From positions 7,440,001 to 7,504,000 of the forward strand of contig CM075653.1 in NCBI GenBank assembly GCA_037953625.1: 64,000 nucleotides of DNA. The letters are read 5' to 3'. A model generated the notes under the pieces. It searched no databases. It was given only the letters and a program-made list of their open reading frames with translations, and had not been told where the DNA came from. The translations under genes were made by a program, and so were the position numbers. This DNA is from Crotalaria pallida (taxonomy: Eukaryota; Streptophyta; Magnoliopsida; Fabales; Fabaceae). Below, one piece after another: positions 19,196 to 29,855 of this stretch (position 1 is its first letter; each line of letters starts with the position of its first letter).

Positions 19196-22149
19196 TGTAA
19201 CGCCCTCAGAATTTATCCTCGAAAATTATAAGCGTTGTATGGCTAAAATAGAATATAATGCATGTTTTATATGTTAGTATGATCTCTGTGGTAGGAAAAT
19301 TTAAATAAAAGATTTATAGCATTAGACTCAAAACCAACCGTTGGATTTGAAGATAAGTATGTTAGGGAACTTATCTCCAAATTTGAGCAAGATCCGACGG
19401 TTAACGAAAAAGTTATGGCAGTTTGAATGTGATGCTGCAATTTTGTAACATGGATATCGATATGCATGTGCCCATATCAATATTGGACATCGATATCCAC
19501 AAGAGGATATCGATATCCTCGAGTCTGCTAGTTCAGAAGTAAGTCGGTTTAACTTGTGTTGCTGGGAATTAATCACGTTTTTCACCCCCCCAATTACCAC
19601 AAATATCACCTGAGAACTGTTTGGGCATGAAAGGGACACTTAAGGGCGGTCTAATTGCTTAAAATATAGAGAGTTGCATGCAAAAACCCTAGAAACCCCA
19701 AGAACGCTGCTGAAAACATGTGTTTTCTGTCATCACTTTGTGCCCTTCGTTTTCTATGATTCAAACATCAAAACTTAACAAATTTTATACCAAATCAAAG
19801 CTCTTGTTGCCCTCTTCAAGTTGATGCTAAGTTCATTGAGTTTGGTGATTTGTGGAGAAAGAAATCAACCTGTGAATGTTGGTGTTTGAAACTGAAAGTT
19901 GGATTTCAGATTCAAGAACCTGTCTTTCTTCAATTCGTGTGGTAAGCTCAAGTGTTTTTGGAGCTTCAAACTTGTCTTATTTTTAAGCTTTCATATCCTA
20001 GTCTTGATTCCAGTCCTTGATCACCATTTATTTTGCTTTATTGTGGGTGATCAACACTGATTTTGTTGTGTTGTTCAACTGAAAATAGAGTTTGTTGCTG
20101 AAACCAGAAAAGTTGAGTTTTATCTCAACCAAATCAATCTCTTTCAATCAAAGCAAGTCTGAATAATTCCAAATAGGTAAGGGAGAATTTAACTGGGTGC
20201 TAGAATAATAATCCAAAGACTAGAAGTATAGGAGTTCTCATGAACTCAAGGGCAAAAGTAGGAAAAGATGAGAACTTGCTATAGGAAAATGACTTGGAGG
20301 TCATTCTAGCATAATTTCTGAATTTGAACAAAGTATATATGATGATTAATGGCTGGACTAATGAAGAAACTTGGCTGTAATGAAAGGAAAATGAAAATCA
20401 TAAGTTAAGTTGTGATTTTTCATGGTTTATGCATAATACTTGAATCCTCTATGAAGTTGATGCTATGATTGTTGAATTTATGCATGAACAGGTGTATTTG
20501 TACTTGATACTAATCTGTGATGGGTTGAGAATGGTTAAAGTGAAGTATATTAAGATTTGGTATTTCAAAACTCAAATCAGTATGCAGAAAAACAGGGTGG
20601 ATATCGATATCCAGCATAAGGATATCGATTGTGCATATCGTTATCCAGAATGGGATATCGATACTGCATATTGATATGCACTAAGGGATATCGATATCCA
20701 TACCCCAATTTTATTAGAAATCTGAATTTTCACATCCTATTTGATTGGAGACCCTTCTAATCAAATGGAATGATTCTAAAAGCTGAAAATACCAACCCTT
20801 AATGTACTTAGCTTTAACCTATTATAATTGGAAATTGTGGATGTTATTTGTTGAATAAATGTACAATTACATGATGACTTTGATGATGAAATGAGTTACT
20901 TTGAGAATGAATGATTATGAAATGAATTCATAATGAAAAGTGGAACTAAACTCATTTGCATTCGCACAAGGAGTTGTGGATGGTAAGATAGGATATAAGG
21001 AAAGTCGATTTCCACTCTAGGGATTAGAATTTCCTAGAACTGGTGCGAGAATGTTGCAGAGGTTAGGTTCGACGGTGACTCGTCAGTAACCATTGGGAAT
21101 TACTATGGGTAAAACGGTCCTATGGTGAGGGGGTTCTGCAGACTTTTCTCGTGATAGTTTTGCTTAACCATAATATATTCTATCGGCCTCTAGGGACATT
21201 TCATGACTGCGGAGGATGGCCTTTGGCAATGATCTCACCCTAGTGAAAGGGTACACATAGATGAGTTGTGTGATCTGTCGTGGAGAAAGGCGTTTACTCC
21301 CTGTTGCTTCCATGATTAGAGAGAATATGCTGAATTCATTAGAATTGAATTCAGTCGACGAGAGAATTCATTATAATTGAATTCAATCGACGAGAATGAT
21401 ACTGGATCCAGACTAGAAAGACGAGATGGGAATTCATGCATCATGCCACTTAATTCCAAGATAATTATGTGATAAATTGGGTGTGCCATGAAGTATGCAT
21501 TTTACCTGATTACTTGATTACTTGTGATTGTTATTTCTAGTTATGATAGATTATTATTTTATTATGTGCTTCGGCTATGACTTACTCCCTGCCCTTTTGT
21601 TGTCAGGTGATGGCCCAGAATCCATTCTGTGTCGAGATGAGGTTCATTCCCCAGGGGGAATGGCACAGGCGGGGCGGTAGTCTGTTCCTCGAGGGGACGG
21701 TGGAGGTCCTGATCCGCCGTCTGAACCCTCTTCCCCACATGCGTTCTTTGAGGAATATTGTTCCGGTGGTCCTCATCATCCGTCTCTTCCCCAATTAGGG
21801 CGGTTGATGTAGGACTATGTTTATGTTTATATCTTTTGGAGTTGTCACCAATGCTCTGGGTCTTTATTTTTGGATGTAGAATATTGTGAAATAGGCTAAC
21901 TGACCTAGAGTATCACTTGAACTGATATTTTGGTGTGCTGAAAGTATGTGAAAAGCTATGCTTTTGCTGATAAAACTCTGATGTAACAAGAACTGGTTAA
22001 CAATGTATATGATGTAAATTATTTTCCATCTCTGTGTGATCGATGTGTTTATTTAGTAATGGCTTAGGTTTATTTTCCTTAAAGGCGAAAAATTAACTCA
22101 CATTTTTATAAAAGAATTAGAATAAGGGAAATAAATCTGGGTCGTTACA
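19196..22149 (+). repeat. 5' LTR of the chromovirus (2954 bp)
   Basis: Contains two groups of the 14-bp palindrome GGATATCGATATCC and degenerate copies (about 19452-19518 and 20598-20699). It has an inverted repeat ACCGTTGGAT...ATCCGACGGT (19336-19402) and two tandem hairpins, GAATTCA with TGAATTC around a 7-base loop (21332-21352 and 21364-21384). An 87-codon or shorter ORF near 21577-21798 is conserved in the other LTR but shows no recognisable domain. Confidence 0.92.
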
Positions 22150-22153
22150 ATTG

Positions 22154-22165
22154 TGGTATCGGAGC
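22154..22165 (+). other. Primer-binding site of the chromovirus
   Basis: TGGTATCGGAGC lies four bases after the LTR. It matches the usual initiator-tRNA-Met PBS (TGGTATCAGAGC) except at one position. Confidence 0.8.
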
Positions 22166-22285
22166 AATGGTTCAACTCCCGGCCTTGGAGTATGGCCTTA
22201 CATACTAACCACTAGAGTATGTTTGTCTTGATTCCTGTGTTTTAGCTAAGGATAGAGATTAATCAAAGTCATAGTGCAGGTCCCT

Positions 22286-23950
22286 ATGGCTGCTAGGAAT
22301 AATGCTCGCATGGCTGATGTGTTGGAGAAGATGTACGAGATGTTCGCAGATATGCGCAATCAGCCGCCGCCGCAACAGCAAGTGGAACCTCAACCAGTTG
22401 TCAATCCAGTTCCAGCTGAATTCAAGGAGATGGCAAATTTTCGTAAGTGTGATCCACCAAAGTTCAGAGGAGGACATCATCCTGAGGAAGCTCAGAAGTG
22501 GATCCGTGAGCTGGAGAAGATCTTCCGAACCATGAACTACAGTGATCGTCAGAAGGTGACTTTTTCTACTTATGTTCTGGTCGATGAAGCTGAAGATTGA
22601 TGGAACTACACAGTTCAGCTCTTAGCTGCTGAAGGAAGAGAAGTAACCTGGGATACTTTCATTGAGAAATTCTTCGAAAGGTACTTTCCTGAGGATGAAA
22701 GGAGAAGGAAAGAGATTGAATTTCTGAAGTTGACTCAAGGAGACATGACAGTTGGAGAATATGCTGCGAAGTTCGAGGAACTTAGCAAATATTCTTCACA
22801 CTATCGTAACAACCAGGATGAGCGTTCGAAGTGTATCAAGTTTGAAGATGGACTGAGGCCTGATTTCAAGACTGTTTTTGGGCATCAGAACATTCAGAGT
22901 TATCCATTGCTGGTCGAGCAGTGCCGAGTGTATGAAGCCAACAAGAAAGCTGAAGAGGAGCACATGCAAACAAAGAGGATTCAGCAAGGAGTTGGTCCTG
23001 TACGTATTAAAGGAAGAAACAACCGAGACAGAAAGAATCCTTATCCTGATGGTAAGGGAAAAGCTGATGTGGCAACCAGAAGCGGAAGTGCCCCTCAGTG
23101 CAGCAAGTGCAAGAGGTATCATTTTGGGCAATGCTGGAGTGAGAAGCCACCCACATGTTCTCAATGTGGGAAGCAGGGTCACATTGCTCGTTATTGTCCT
23201 GAGGCAATTAAGAAGGCTAATCAAGGAGGAGCTGCAAGTAGGCCAATGACTCGAGCTAGAGTATACACCATGTCTGGTGCAGAAGTTGATCAATCTGAGG
23301 ACTTAGTGCAAGGTAACTATTCTTTGAACGGCATGCCTTGTAAGATCTTGTTTGATTCTGGTGCAACACATTCCTTCATCTCGCATGAGTGTGTTAATCG
23401 GTTGAAGTTAGTGGTGTCTGAGATGCCTTTTGATCTAAAGGTATCAACCCCAACAGACTCTCCTGTTATTTCTTCAAGAGTTTGTCGGAATTGCCAAGTT
23501 ACAGTATTAGATCGGACGACCCCAGTTGATTTGATTTGTCTGCCTCTATCGCAATTGGATGTGATACTGGGAATGGATTGGATGTCCACTAACCATGTTA
23601 CTATCGATTGCCATAGAAAGTCCCTGATCTTTCAAACCCCAGAATCTTCATCAAGCCAACCAGAGGGGTATCTGTGTTTGCTTTCTGCTGTTGTTGAGAA
23701 GGAAGTCAGGATAGAGGAAATTTCGGTAGTCTGTGAGTTTCCAGAAGTGTTTCCAGAAGAAGTGCCTGGATTGCCGCCGAAGCGAGAAGTAGAGTTTGGC
23801 ATCGAATTGGTCCTTGGAGCTGGTCCTATTTCAATTGCTCCGTATCGAATGGCTCCGTTGGAATTGGCAGAGCTGAAAAAGCAAATAGAAGATTTGATGG
23901 AGAAGCAGTTCATAAGACCGAGTGTCTCACCATGGGGTGCACCTGTTCTT
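22286..23950 (+). pseudogene. Chromovirus gag, protease and start of RT
   Basis: ATG 22286 (MAARNNARMADVLEKMYEMF) starts a gag with CDPPKFRGGHHPEEAQKWI. It has an in-frame TGA at 22598-22600, where the family normally has tryptophan, and then continues with FFERYFPEDERRRK. Zinc fingers: CSKCKRYHFGQC and CSQCGKQGHIARYC. The protease has LFDSGATHSFIS, and an IL-x-MDW motif (VILGMDWM) follows. The frame enters the reverse transcriptase linker (PPKREVEFGIELVLGAGPIS, SPWGAPVL) and is cut at 23950 by the nested gag-only element. The same frame resumes at 29856. Confidence 0.9.
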
Positions 23951-25618
23951 TGTAAGAACCTACAATCGGTGGGTGAAATAACTAGGAAACACTAGGAGAA
24001 CACCTAGAAGGGGGGTTGAATAGGTGTTAGGTAAACCTTGAAAGATTTTCGCAAGAAACAAATCAAAACGATTAAAAACAAATGATTTTCACAAAATTCT
24101 TTAGCCTTAATCGATTAATAACATGAACTAATCGATTAATGCCTCTGTATATTGAAAAATCACTTTTCAATCAAATACGAAAATCAATCAATTCACAAGT
24201 ATAACCAGAGATTCAGCGGAAACAATTAACACCTATATTCTTATTGATTAACCTAGGTTATAAAAATGATTTTCCCCAAATCAATTTTGCACAATAAAAG
24301 ATTCAATTCAATCAATTATGAAAAATCACTTTTTCTAGGTTTTCAACCAAGAACACAATTAATAACAAGAATTGTAAAGAGTAGAGAGTTTAGAGATACG
24401 ACACAGTGATTTATCCTGGTTCACTTTCATCCACTTGAAAGCTACTCCAGTCCCCTCTTCAACCAAGAGAGATTCTTCACTATGAGGAATTAGGGTTTCT
24501 CAAATTACAAGTAAATGCCTCACAAGACTCCTTCTTGCTAGCCTACAAGAGATACCACACCCTTGCCTTGTAACCCTATTGATATCTAATCTAACCTCTT
24601 CTCTTGCTTGCCGATACCCCACAACAAGACTTCCAATGCTTGCTTCACTACAAGACTTCCAATTGCTTGTTAACACAATAAGGCTTCCAAGTGCTTGATG
24701 AAATGCCTCACCAAGGCTTCCAAATAACTTTGCTTGATTTACAACCAAGACTTTCAATTGTTGTAGATAACTTGCCTCTTGCAAAGATTACAACCAAAAT
24801 GAAAACAATAACAATCCTATGAATCTCTTTCAAAAGCTATGAAATATCAACATGAGAGACTCAAGGTTCTTGATCAAAGAATGTAAAAGTTAAAGCTTTG
24901 ATCTTGAGAAAGTGAGAGAGAATAGAGTGGCTTTGATTCTTTGTAAAATGTGTATGAAAATGATTCTAGATGATCACAAAGGTTAGGAATAGGTTTATAT
25001 AGAATACCCAAAAATTAGGAATGGTTAAAAGTGCTTTTGAGAAGTGAAAAACTCATTTAAAAACAGTTATAGCTCGTGTTACTCGAGTAACAAAGTTACT
25101 ACTCGAGTAATCAGTGTAAAACTTGTTCACTACTCGAGCATTTAAGTTTCTACTCGAGTATTTACGCAAGGCTAAATAATTCTACTCGAGTAATCAGCCC
25201 CTTAATCGAGTAATTGCGCAAGACACAAAAATTCTACTCGAGTAATCAATAGGCTAATCGAGTAGTCAGTTCAAAAAACACTTAAAACTTGTTTTCTCAA
25301 AATCTAAACCTTTTCTTTCAAACCTTTAAGCCACCTATTGATTTTAGGCAAAGTGAATACTCAAAATATGATAAAATCATGCAATCAAAAGAGATTCACT
25401 ACCCTCTAATAAACTCTACCCAAACTCATAAACTAAAAGACTTGTGAGGCGAAAGATAAAACATAAAGCACAAACTACCAAACTAAATCTTCATGAGCTT
25501 GCTCTCTCTTCATCACTTGATGTTTGTTGTTGCTTGTTGAGCTTGAACTTGATCAACACATTTGTAGCTTGTTCAAAACCTTTTGGCATTTATCAAAACA
25601 TTCTTCATGGATCTTACA
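23951..25618 (-). repeat. 3' LTR of the gag-only element
   Basis: Contains two TAATCGATTA copies (about 24112 and 24132) and a cluster of TACTCGAGTA words with hybrids (25080-25262). A block read on minus as GGACTGGAGTAG ... GAACCAGGATAA (24410-24455) is shared with the LTR of the Sirevirus at 50477. Confidence 0.92.
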
Positions 25619-26321
25619 ATCTCCCCCTTTTTGAAAATGACAAACATGTTTTGAAATTATGAAGTTCATTGAAGTTGTTGATGCTTGAACCATTTGATCA
25701 CTTGGTGAGACTCTTGCTCCCCCTCAATAAATGCTTTTGACATTTGAAATCCAATTGAGATAAGCTTGATTCTCCCCCTATCTCCAACAACTTTGCTCAA
25801 CCTACATAAAAACAACAAAAACAACCTTTCTCCAAACATACCATTTAATTTCTCCAAAAATGGTCAAAACATAATATTTCTCCACTTTTTCAAAACATCA
25901 TATTTCTCCCCCTTTGGCATTATCAAAAAGAAATATATACCAATTGAAATATAAGATCTAAGCCAAAATAGAGAAATTAATAAGATATAACAACCAAAGC
26001 ATGATAATCATCTAATGATTACTCAATGATATCAATTATAACAAATTGTATACCAATAATATGATACCAATTGTAAAACAATTGTAAGAATTTGATACCA
26101 ATAGTATTTTCTCAATAGTATAAACAATATCACATTATAAGAAATAATACCAATTGAGAAAACTATGAGCAATATTCAACAATATCAAATTGAAAATACC
26201 AATTGTATAATATCGAATGTTACCAATTTGTAGGATTTTCTCCTTGATACCAATTGAAGAAGCAAATGAATGAATAACATATGAAAGTCCTTTTGCTCTT
26301 CAATCATACCTACAAAAACAA
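25619..26321 (-). other. Noncoding tail between gag and 3' LTR with multiple polypurine tracts
   Basis: On minus this region has at least four A(n)GGGGGAG-like tracts (25619-25631, 25717-25724, 25771-25779, 25905-25915). The terminal one abuts the LTR. Clustered PPT copies before the 3' LTR are a published hallmark of Sireviruses. The rest is AT-rich and full of ACCAATTG-type words (25940-26260). Immediately after the gag stop the minus strand shows TGA, nine bases, then TAG in frame, the same arrangement as in the autonomous relative. Confidence 0.75.
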
Positions 26322-28112
26322 TCATGCTTTGCTTTTTGGTATCCAAATGGTTTTGGATCCATTTTTGTTAGTGTAGGGACTCTCACCCTTTTTCATCCAA
26401 ACAAAATCTCCTTTAGGTATACCATGCACTTTAATATAACACACATTTGAAGTATGTCCATGAGTACCACAATAGAAACATGTTGGTGCATTTGAAAAAT
26501 CAACTTTAGAAAAATCAACAACATTTCTATGAGATTTACTCTTAGCATTAGTATAACCCAAACCAAACTTGTTTGAATTTTCTCTTTGAAAATTTAACAA
26601 TGTGCGCAATCTAATGTCACCATTTGTGAAACTTGCAAGCTTATTTTTCAAAATAGCATTTTCATCCTTAAGCGACTTGCAATTCTCACAATCAACCACA
26701 ATATTCAATCTACTAGCACAATCACAAGAAGAACTAGCATATATAAGATCAAGGGTTTCATTTTGAAGATTAAGCTCATCAACTTGTTTTTGAAGTTCTA
26801 AAATCTCTTGTTGATGTTTCAAAATGAGCTTCTTCCTTTCAATGTTTTTCAAAGCTAGTTTCTTAAATTGTCCATGCATTTCTTCATAAGCATTATATAA
26901 CATTTCATATTTAGAAGAAATTTCGGATTTAGTAAGACTTACATCACTTTCGTCGCTTTGTTCACTTGATTCATCATTTGAACTTTCCTCTTCTTCTACT
27001 AGAGCTATCAAGTTGAGACAAGCGGCATCTTCATCATCCGAAGAACTATTTAATGTGCTTTTCTTATCTTCATCATCACTATTCCAAACTATGTATGCTC
27101 TTTTAGATTTTGAATTTTTCTTCTCTTTCTCCTTCTTCTTGAGATACTTAGAGCATGAGTACTTGAGATGACCGGGCTTTCCACATTCATGGCAAACTAT
27201 ACCTTCTTTTGTAGTCTTGGTTTTGTAGTGTGGGGAATTCTTCTCTTTACTTTTGTCTTTGTTCAACCTTCCTTTTCTCCTTAGAATCTTATTGAACTTT
27301 CTTAGTAGAAGCTTCATCTCCTCTTCATCAATGTCCGAATCGGAATCTTCATTATCATCATTATCATCGGAACTCTCTTCCTTTTTATATGATCTTTGAG
27401 CTTTAAGAGCAATTCCTTTTCTTTCTTTGTTCTTGTCCGATTCTTCATGCAAATGCAAACGTTCAAGCTCCATTTCATGTTCTTGTAGCTTTCCGAAAAG
27501 TGTTGCTAAGTCCATGGTGTCCAAGTCCTTTGATTCAACAATTGCGGTAACCTTAGGTTGCCATTCCATACTTAGACATCTTAAAACTTTGTTAACAAGT
27601 TCACAATTCAAGAAAGTCTTACCAAGAGCAATGAGATGATTAACAATATGAGTAAAACGCTTTTGCATAAAACATATATATTCATTAGGCAACATACGAA
27701 ACAATTCATATTCATGCATCAAAGAATTTAATCTAGCATGCCTAACTTCACTAGTGCCTTCATGTGTGACTTGCAAGGTGTCCCACATTTCTTTGGCATC
27801 ACGACATTGGGAGACTCTAAAGAACTCATCATAAGATAGAGCGGAGGTGATGATATTCTTTGATTTTAAATCATATTGAATTTTCCTTTTATCATCATCG
27901 GTCCACTTATCTTTGGGAGTAAGTGTAAGCACACCTTCTACATCTTTTGAGGGAATATAAGGACCATTTTCAATGGCTTCCCAAATGTTCACATCTATAG
28001 CTTCTATAAAGATTCTCATCCTAATTTTCCAATAACCATAACCCTCTCCACCAAACATAGGAGGGCGATTTATTGAAGCACCTTCACCACCAAAAGGATT
28101 CGTAGAACCCAT
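26322..28112 (-). CDS. Sirevirus-type gag (intact)
   Basis: ATG 28112 to TGA 26322, 596 codons, uninterrupted. It starts MGSTNPFGGEGASINRPP. A gag-polypeptide/UBN2 region follows (GYWKIRMRIFIEAIDVNIWE, MWDTLQVTHEGTSEVRHARL, LRCLSMEWQPKVTAI), then a lysine- and acid-rich linker, the zinc knuckle CHECGKPGHLKYSC, a coiled coil (KKLILKHQQEILELQKQVDE) and a second knuckle CFYCGTHGHTSNVC. It ends WIPKSKA. The same domain order and start are seen in the gag at 52080. It is the only protein of this element and would package its RNA if a relative supplies pol. The lack of breaks in an otherwise pol-less element suggests selection on gag or a very recent origin. Confidence 0.93.
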   Translation of the reverse strand: MGSTNPFGGEGASINRPPMFGGEGYGYWKIRMRIFIEAIDVNIWEAIENGPYIPSKDVEGVLTLTPKDKWTDDDKRKIQYDLKSKNIITSALSYDEFFRVSQCRDAKEMWDTLQVTHEGTSEVRHARLNSLMHEYELFRMLPNEYICFMQKRFTHIVNHLIALGKTFLNCELVNKVLRCLSMEWQPKVTAIVESKDLDTMDLATLFGKLQEHEMELERLHLHEESDKNKERKGIALKAQRSYKKEESSDDNDDNEDSDSDIDEEEMKLLLRKFNKILRRKGRLNKDKSKEKNSPHYKTKTTKEGIVCHECGKPGHLKYSCSKYLKKKEKEKKNSKSKRAYIVWNSDDEDKKSTLNSSSDDEDAACLNLIALVEEEESSNDESSEQSDESDVSLTKSEISSKYEMLYNAYEEMHGQFKKLALKNIERKKLILKHQQEILELQKQVDELNLQNETLDLIYASSSCDCASRLNIVVDCENCKSLKDENAILKNKLASFTNGDIRLRTLLNFQRENSNKFGLGYTNAKSKSHRNVVDFSKVDFSNAPTCFYCGTHGHTSNVCYIKVHGIPKGDFVWMKKGESPYTNKNGSKTIWIPKSKA

Positions 28113-28164
28113 TGTAGTTTCCTCAAGGATCTTAACGAAAAAGCTCTATGCTCGTGTCTTTCGA

Positions 28165-28180
28165 CCGAGCTCTGATACCA
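28165..28180 (-). other. Primer-binding site of the gag-only element
   Basis: Minus-strand TGGTATCAGAGCTCGG, complementary to the 3' end of initiator tRNA-Met, two bases from the 5' LTR. Confidence 0.9.
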
Positions 28181-28182
28181 AA

Positions 28183-29850
28183 TGTAAGAACCTACAATCG
28201 GTGGGTGAAATAACTAGGAAACACTAGGAGAACACCTAGAAGGGGGGGTTGAATAGGTGTTAGGTAAACCTTGAAAGATTTTCGCAAGAAACAAATCAAA
28301 ACGATTAAAAACAAATGATTTTCACAAAATTCTTTAGCCTTAATCGATTAATAACATGAACTAATCGATTAATGCCTCTGTATATTGAAAAATCACTTTT
28401 CAATCAAATACGAAAATCAATCAATTCACAAGTATAACCAGAGATTCAGCGGAAACAATTAACACCTATATTCTTATTGATTAACCTAGGTTATAAAAAT
28501 GATTTTCCCCAAATCAATTTTGCACAATAAAAGATTCAATTCAATCAATTATGAAAAATCACTTTTTCTAGGTTTTCAATCAAGAACACAATTAATAACA
28601 AGAATTGTAAAGAGTAGAGAGTTTAGAGATACGACACAGTGATTTATCCTGGTTCACTTTCATCCACTTGAAAGCTACTCCAGTCCACTCTTCAACCAAG
28701 AGAGATTCTTCACTATGAGGAATTAGAGTTTCTCAAATTACAAGTAAATGCCTCACAAGACTCCTTCTTGCTAGCCTACAAGAGATACCACACCCTTGCC
28801 TTGTAACCCTATTGATATCTAATCTAACCTCTTCTCTTGCTTGCCGATACCCCACAACAAGACTTCAATGCTTGCTTCACTACAAGACTTCCAATTGCTT
28901 GTTAACACAACAAGGCTTCCAAGTGCTTGATGAAATGCCTCACCAAGGCTTCCAAATAACTTTGCTTGATTTACAACCAAGACTTTCAATTGTTGTAGAT
29001 AACTTGCCTCTTGCAAAGATTACAACCAAAATGAAAACAATAACAATCCTATGAATCTCTTTCAAAAGCTATGAAATATCAACATGAGAGACACAAGGTT
29101 CTTGATCAAAGAATGTAAAAGTTAAAGCTTTGATCTTGAGAAAGTGAGAGAGAATAGAGTGGCTTTGATTCTTTGTAAAATGTGTATGAAAATGATTCTA
29201 GATGATCACAAAGGTTAGGAATAGGTTTATATAGAATACCCAAAAATTAGGAATGGTTAAAAGTGCTTTTGAGAAGTGAAAAACTCATTTAAAAACAGTT
29301 ACAGCTCGTGTTACTCGAGTAACAAAGTTACTACTCGAGTAATCAGTGTTAAACTTGTTCACTACTCGAGTATTTAAGTTCCTACTCGAGTATTTACGCA
29401 AGGCTAAATAATTCTACTCGAGTAATCAGCCCCTTAATCGAGTAATTGCGCAAGACACAAAAATTCTACTCGAGTAATCAATAGGCTAATCGAGTAGTCA
29501 GTTCAAAAAACACTTAAAACTTGTTTTCTCAAAATCTAAACCTTTTCTTTCAAACCTTTAAGCCACCTATTGATTTTAGGCAAAGTGAATACTCAAAATA
29601 TGATAAAATCATGCAATCAAAAGAGATTCACTACCCTCTAATAAACTCTACCCAAACTCATAAACTAAAAGACTTGTGAGGCAAAAGATAAAACATAAAG
29701 CACAAACTACCAAACTAAGTCTTCATGAGCTTGTTCTCTCTTCATCACTTGATGTTTGTTGTTGCTTGTTGAGCTTGAACTTGATCAACACATTTGTAGC
29801 TTGTTCAAAACCTTTTGGCATTTATCAAAACATTCTTCATGGATCTTACA
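28183..29850 (-). repeat. 5' LTR of the gag-only element
   Basis: Partner of 23951-25618 with the same length. Differences include one extra G in a G run near 28243 and one base lost near 28866, which cancel out. One CTCGAGC in the other copy is CTCGAGT here, so this copy keeps the full TACTCGAGTA word. Confidence 0.92.
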
Positions 29851-29855
29851 TTCTT

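Larger units (their letters stand above)
23951..29850 (-). mobile_element. Non-autonomous gag-only Sirevirus-like (copia) element, minus strand
   Basis: LTRs 23951-25618 and 28183-29850, both 1668 bp, begin TGTAAG and end CTTACA. The TSD TTCTT lies at 23946-23950 and 29851-29855. Minus-strand order: 5' LTR (28183-29850), PBS, an intact 596-codon gag, about 700 bp of noncoding tail with several polypurine tracts, 3' LTR. There is no protease, integrase, RT or RNase H. This is the layout described in plants as terminal-repeat-with-gag elements (TR-GAG). By eye the LTRs differ at about a dozen positions, so the insertion is recent. It needs pol in trans; 50477-60983 is a relative with a complete pol region. 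Confidence 0.93.

Noticed and set aside
21577..21798. ORF of 73 codons conserved in both chromovirus LTRs (also 35667-35888)
   Set aside because: Conservation is expected because LTRs are copies of each other. No domain, and few codons.
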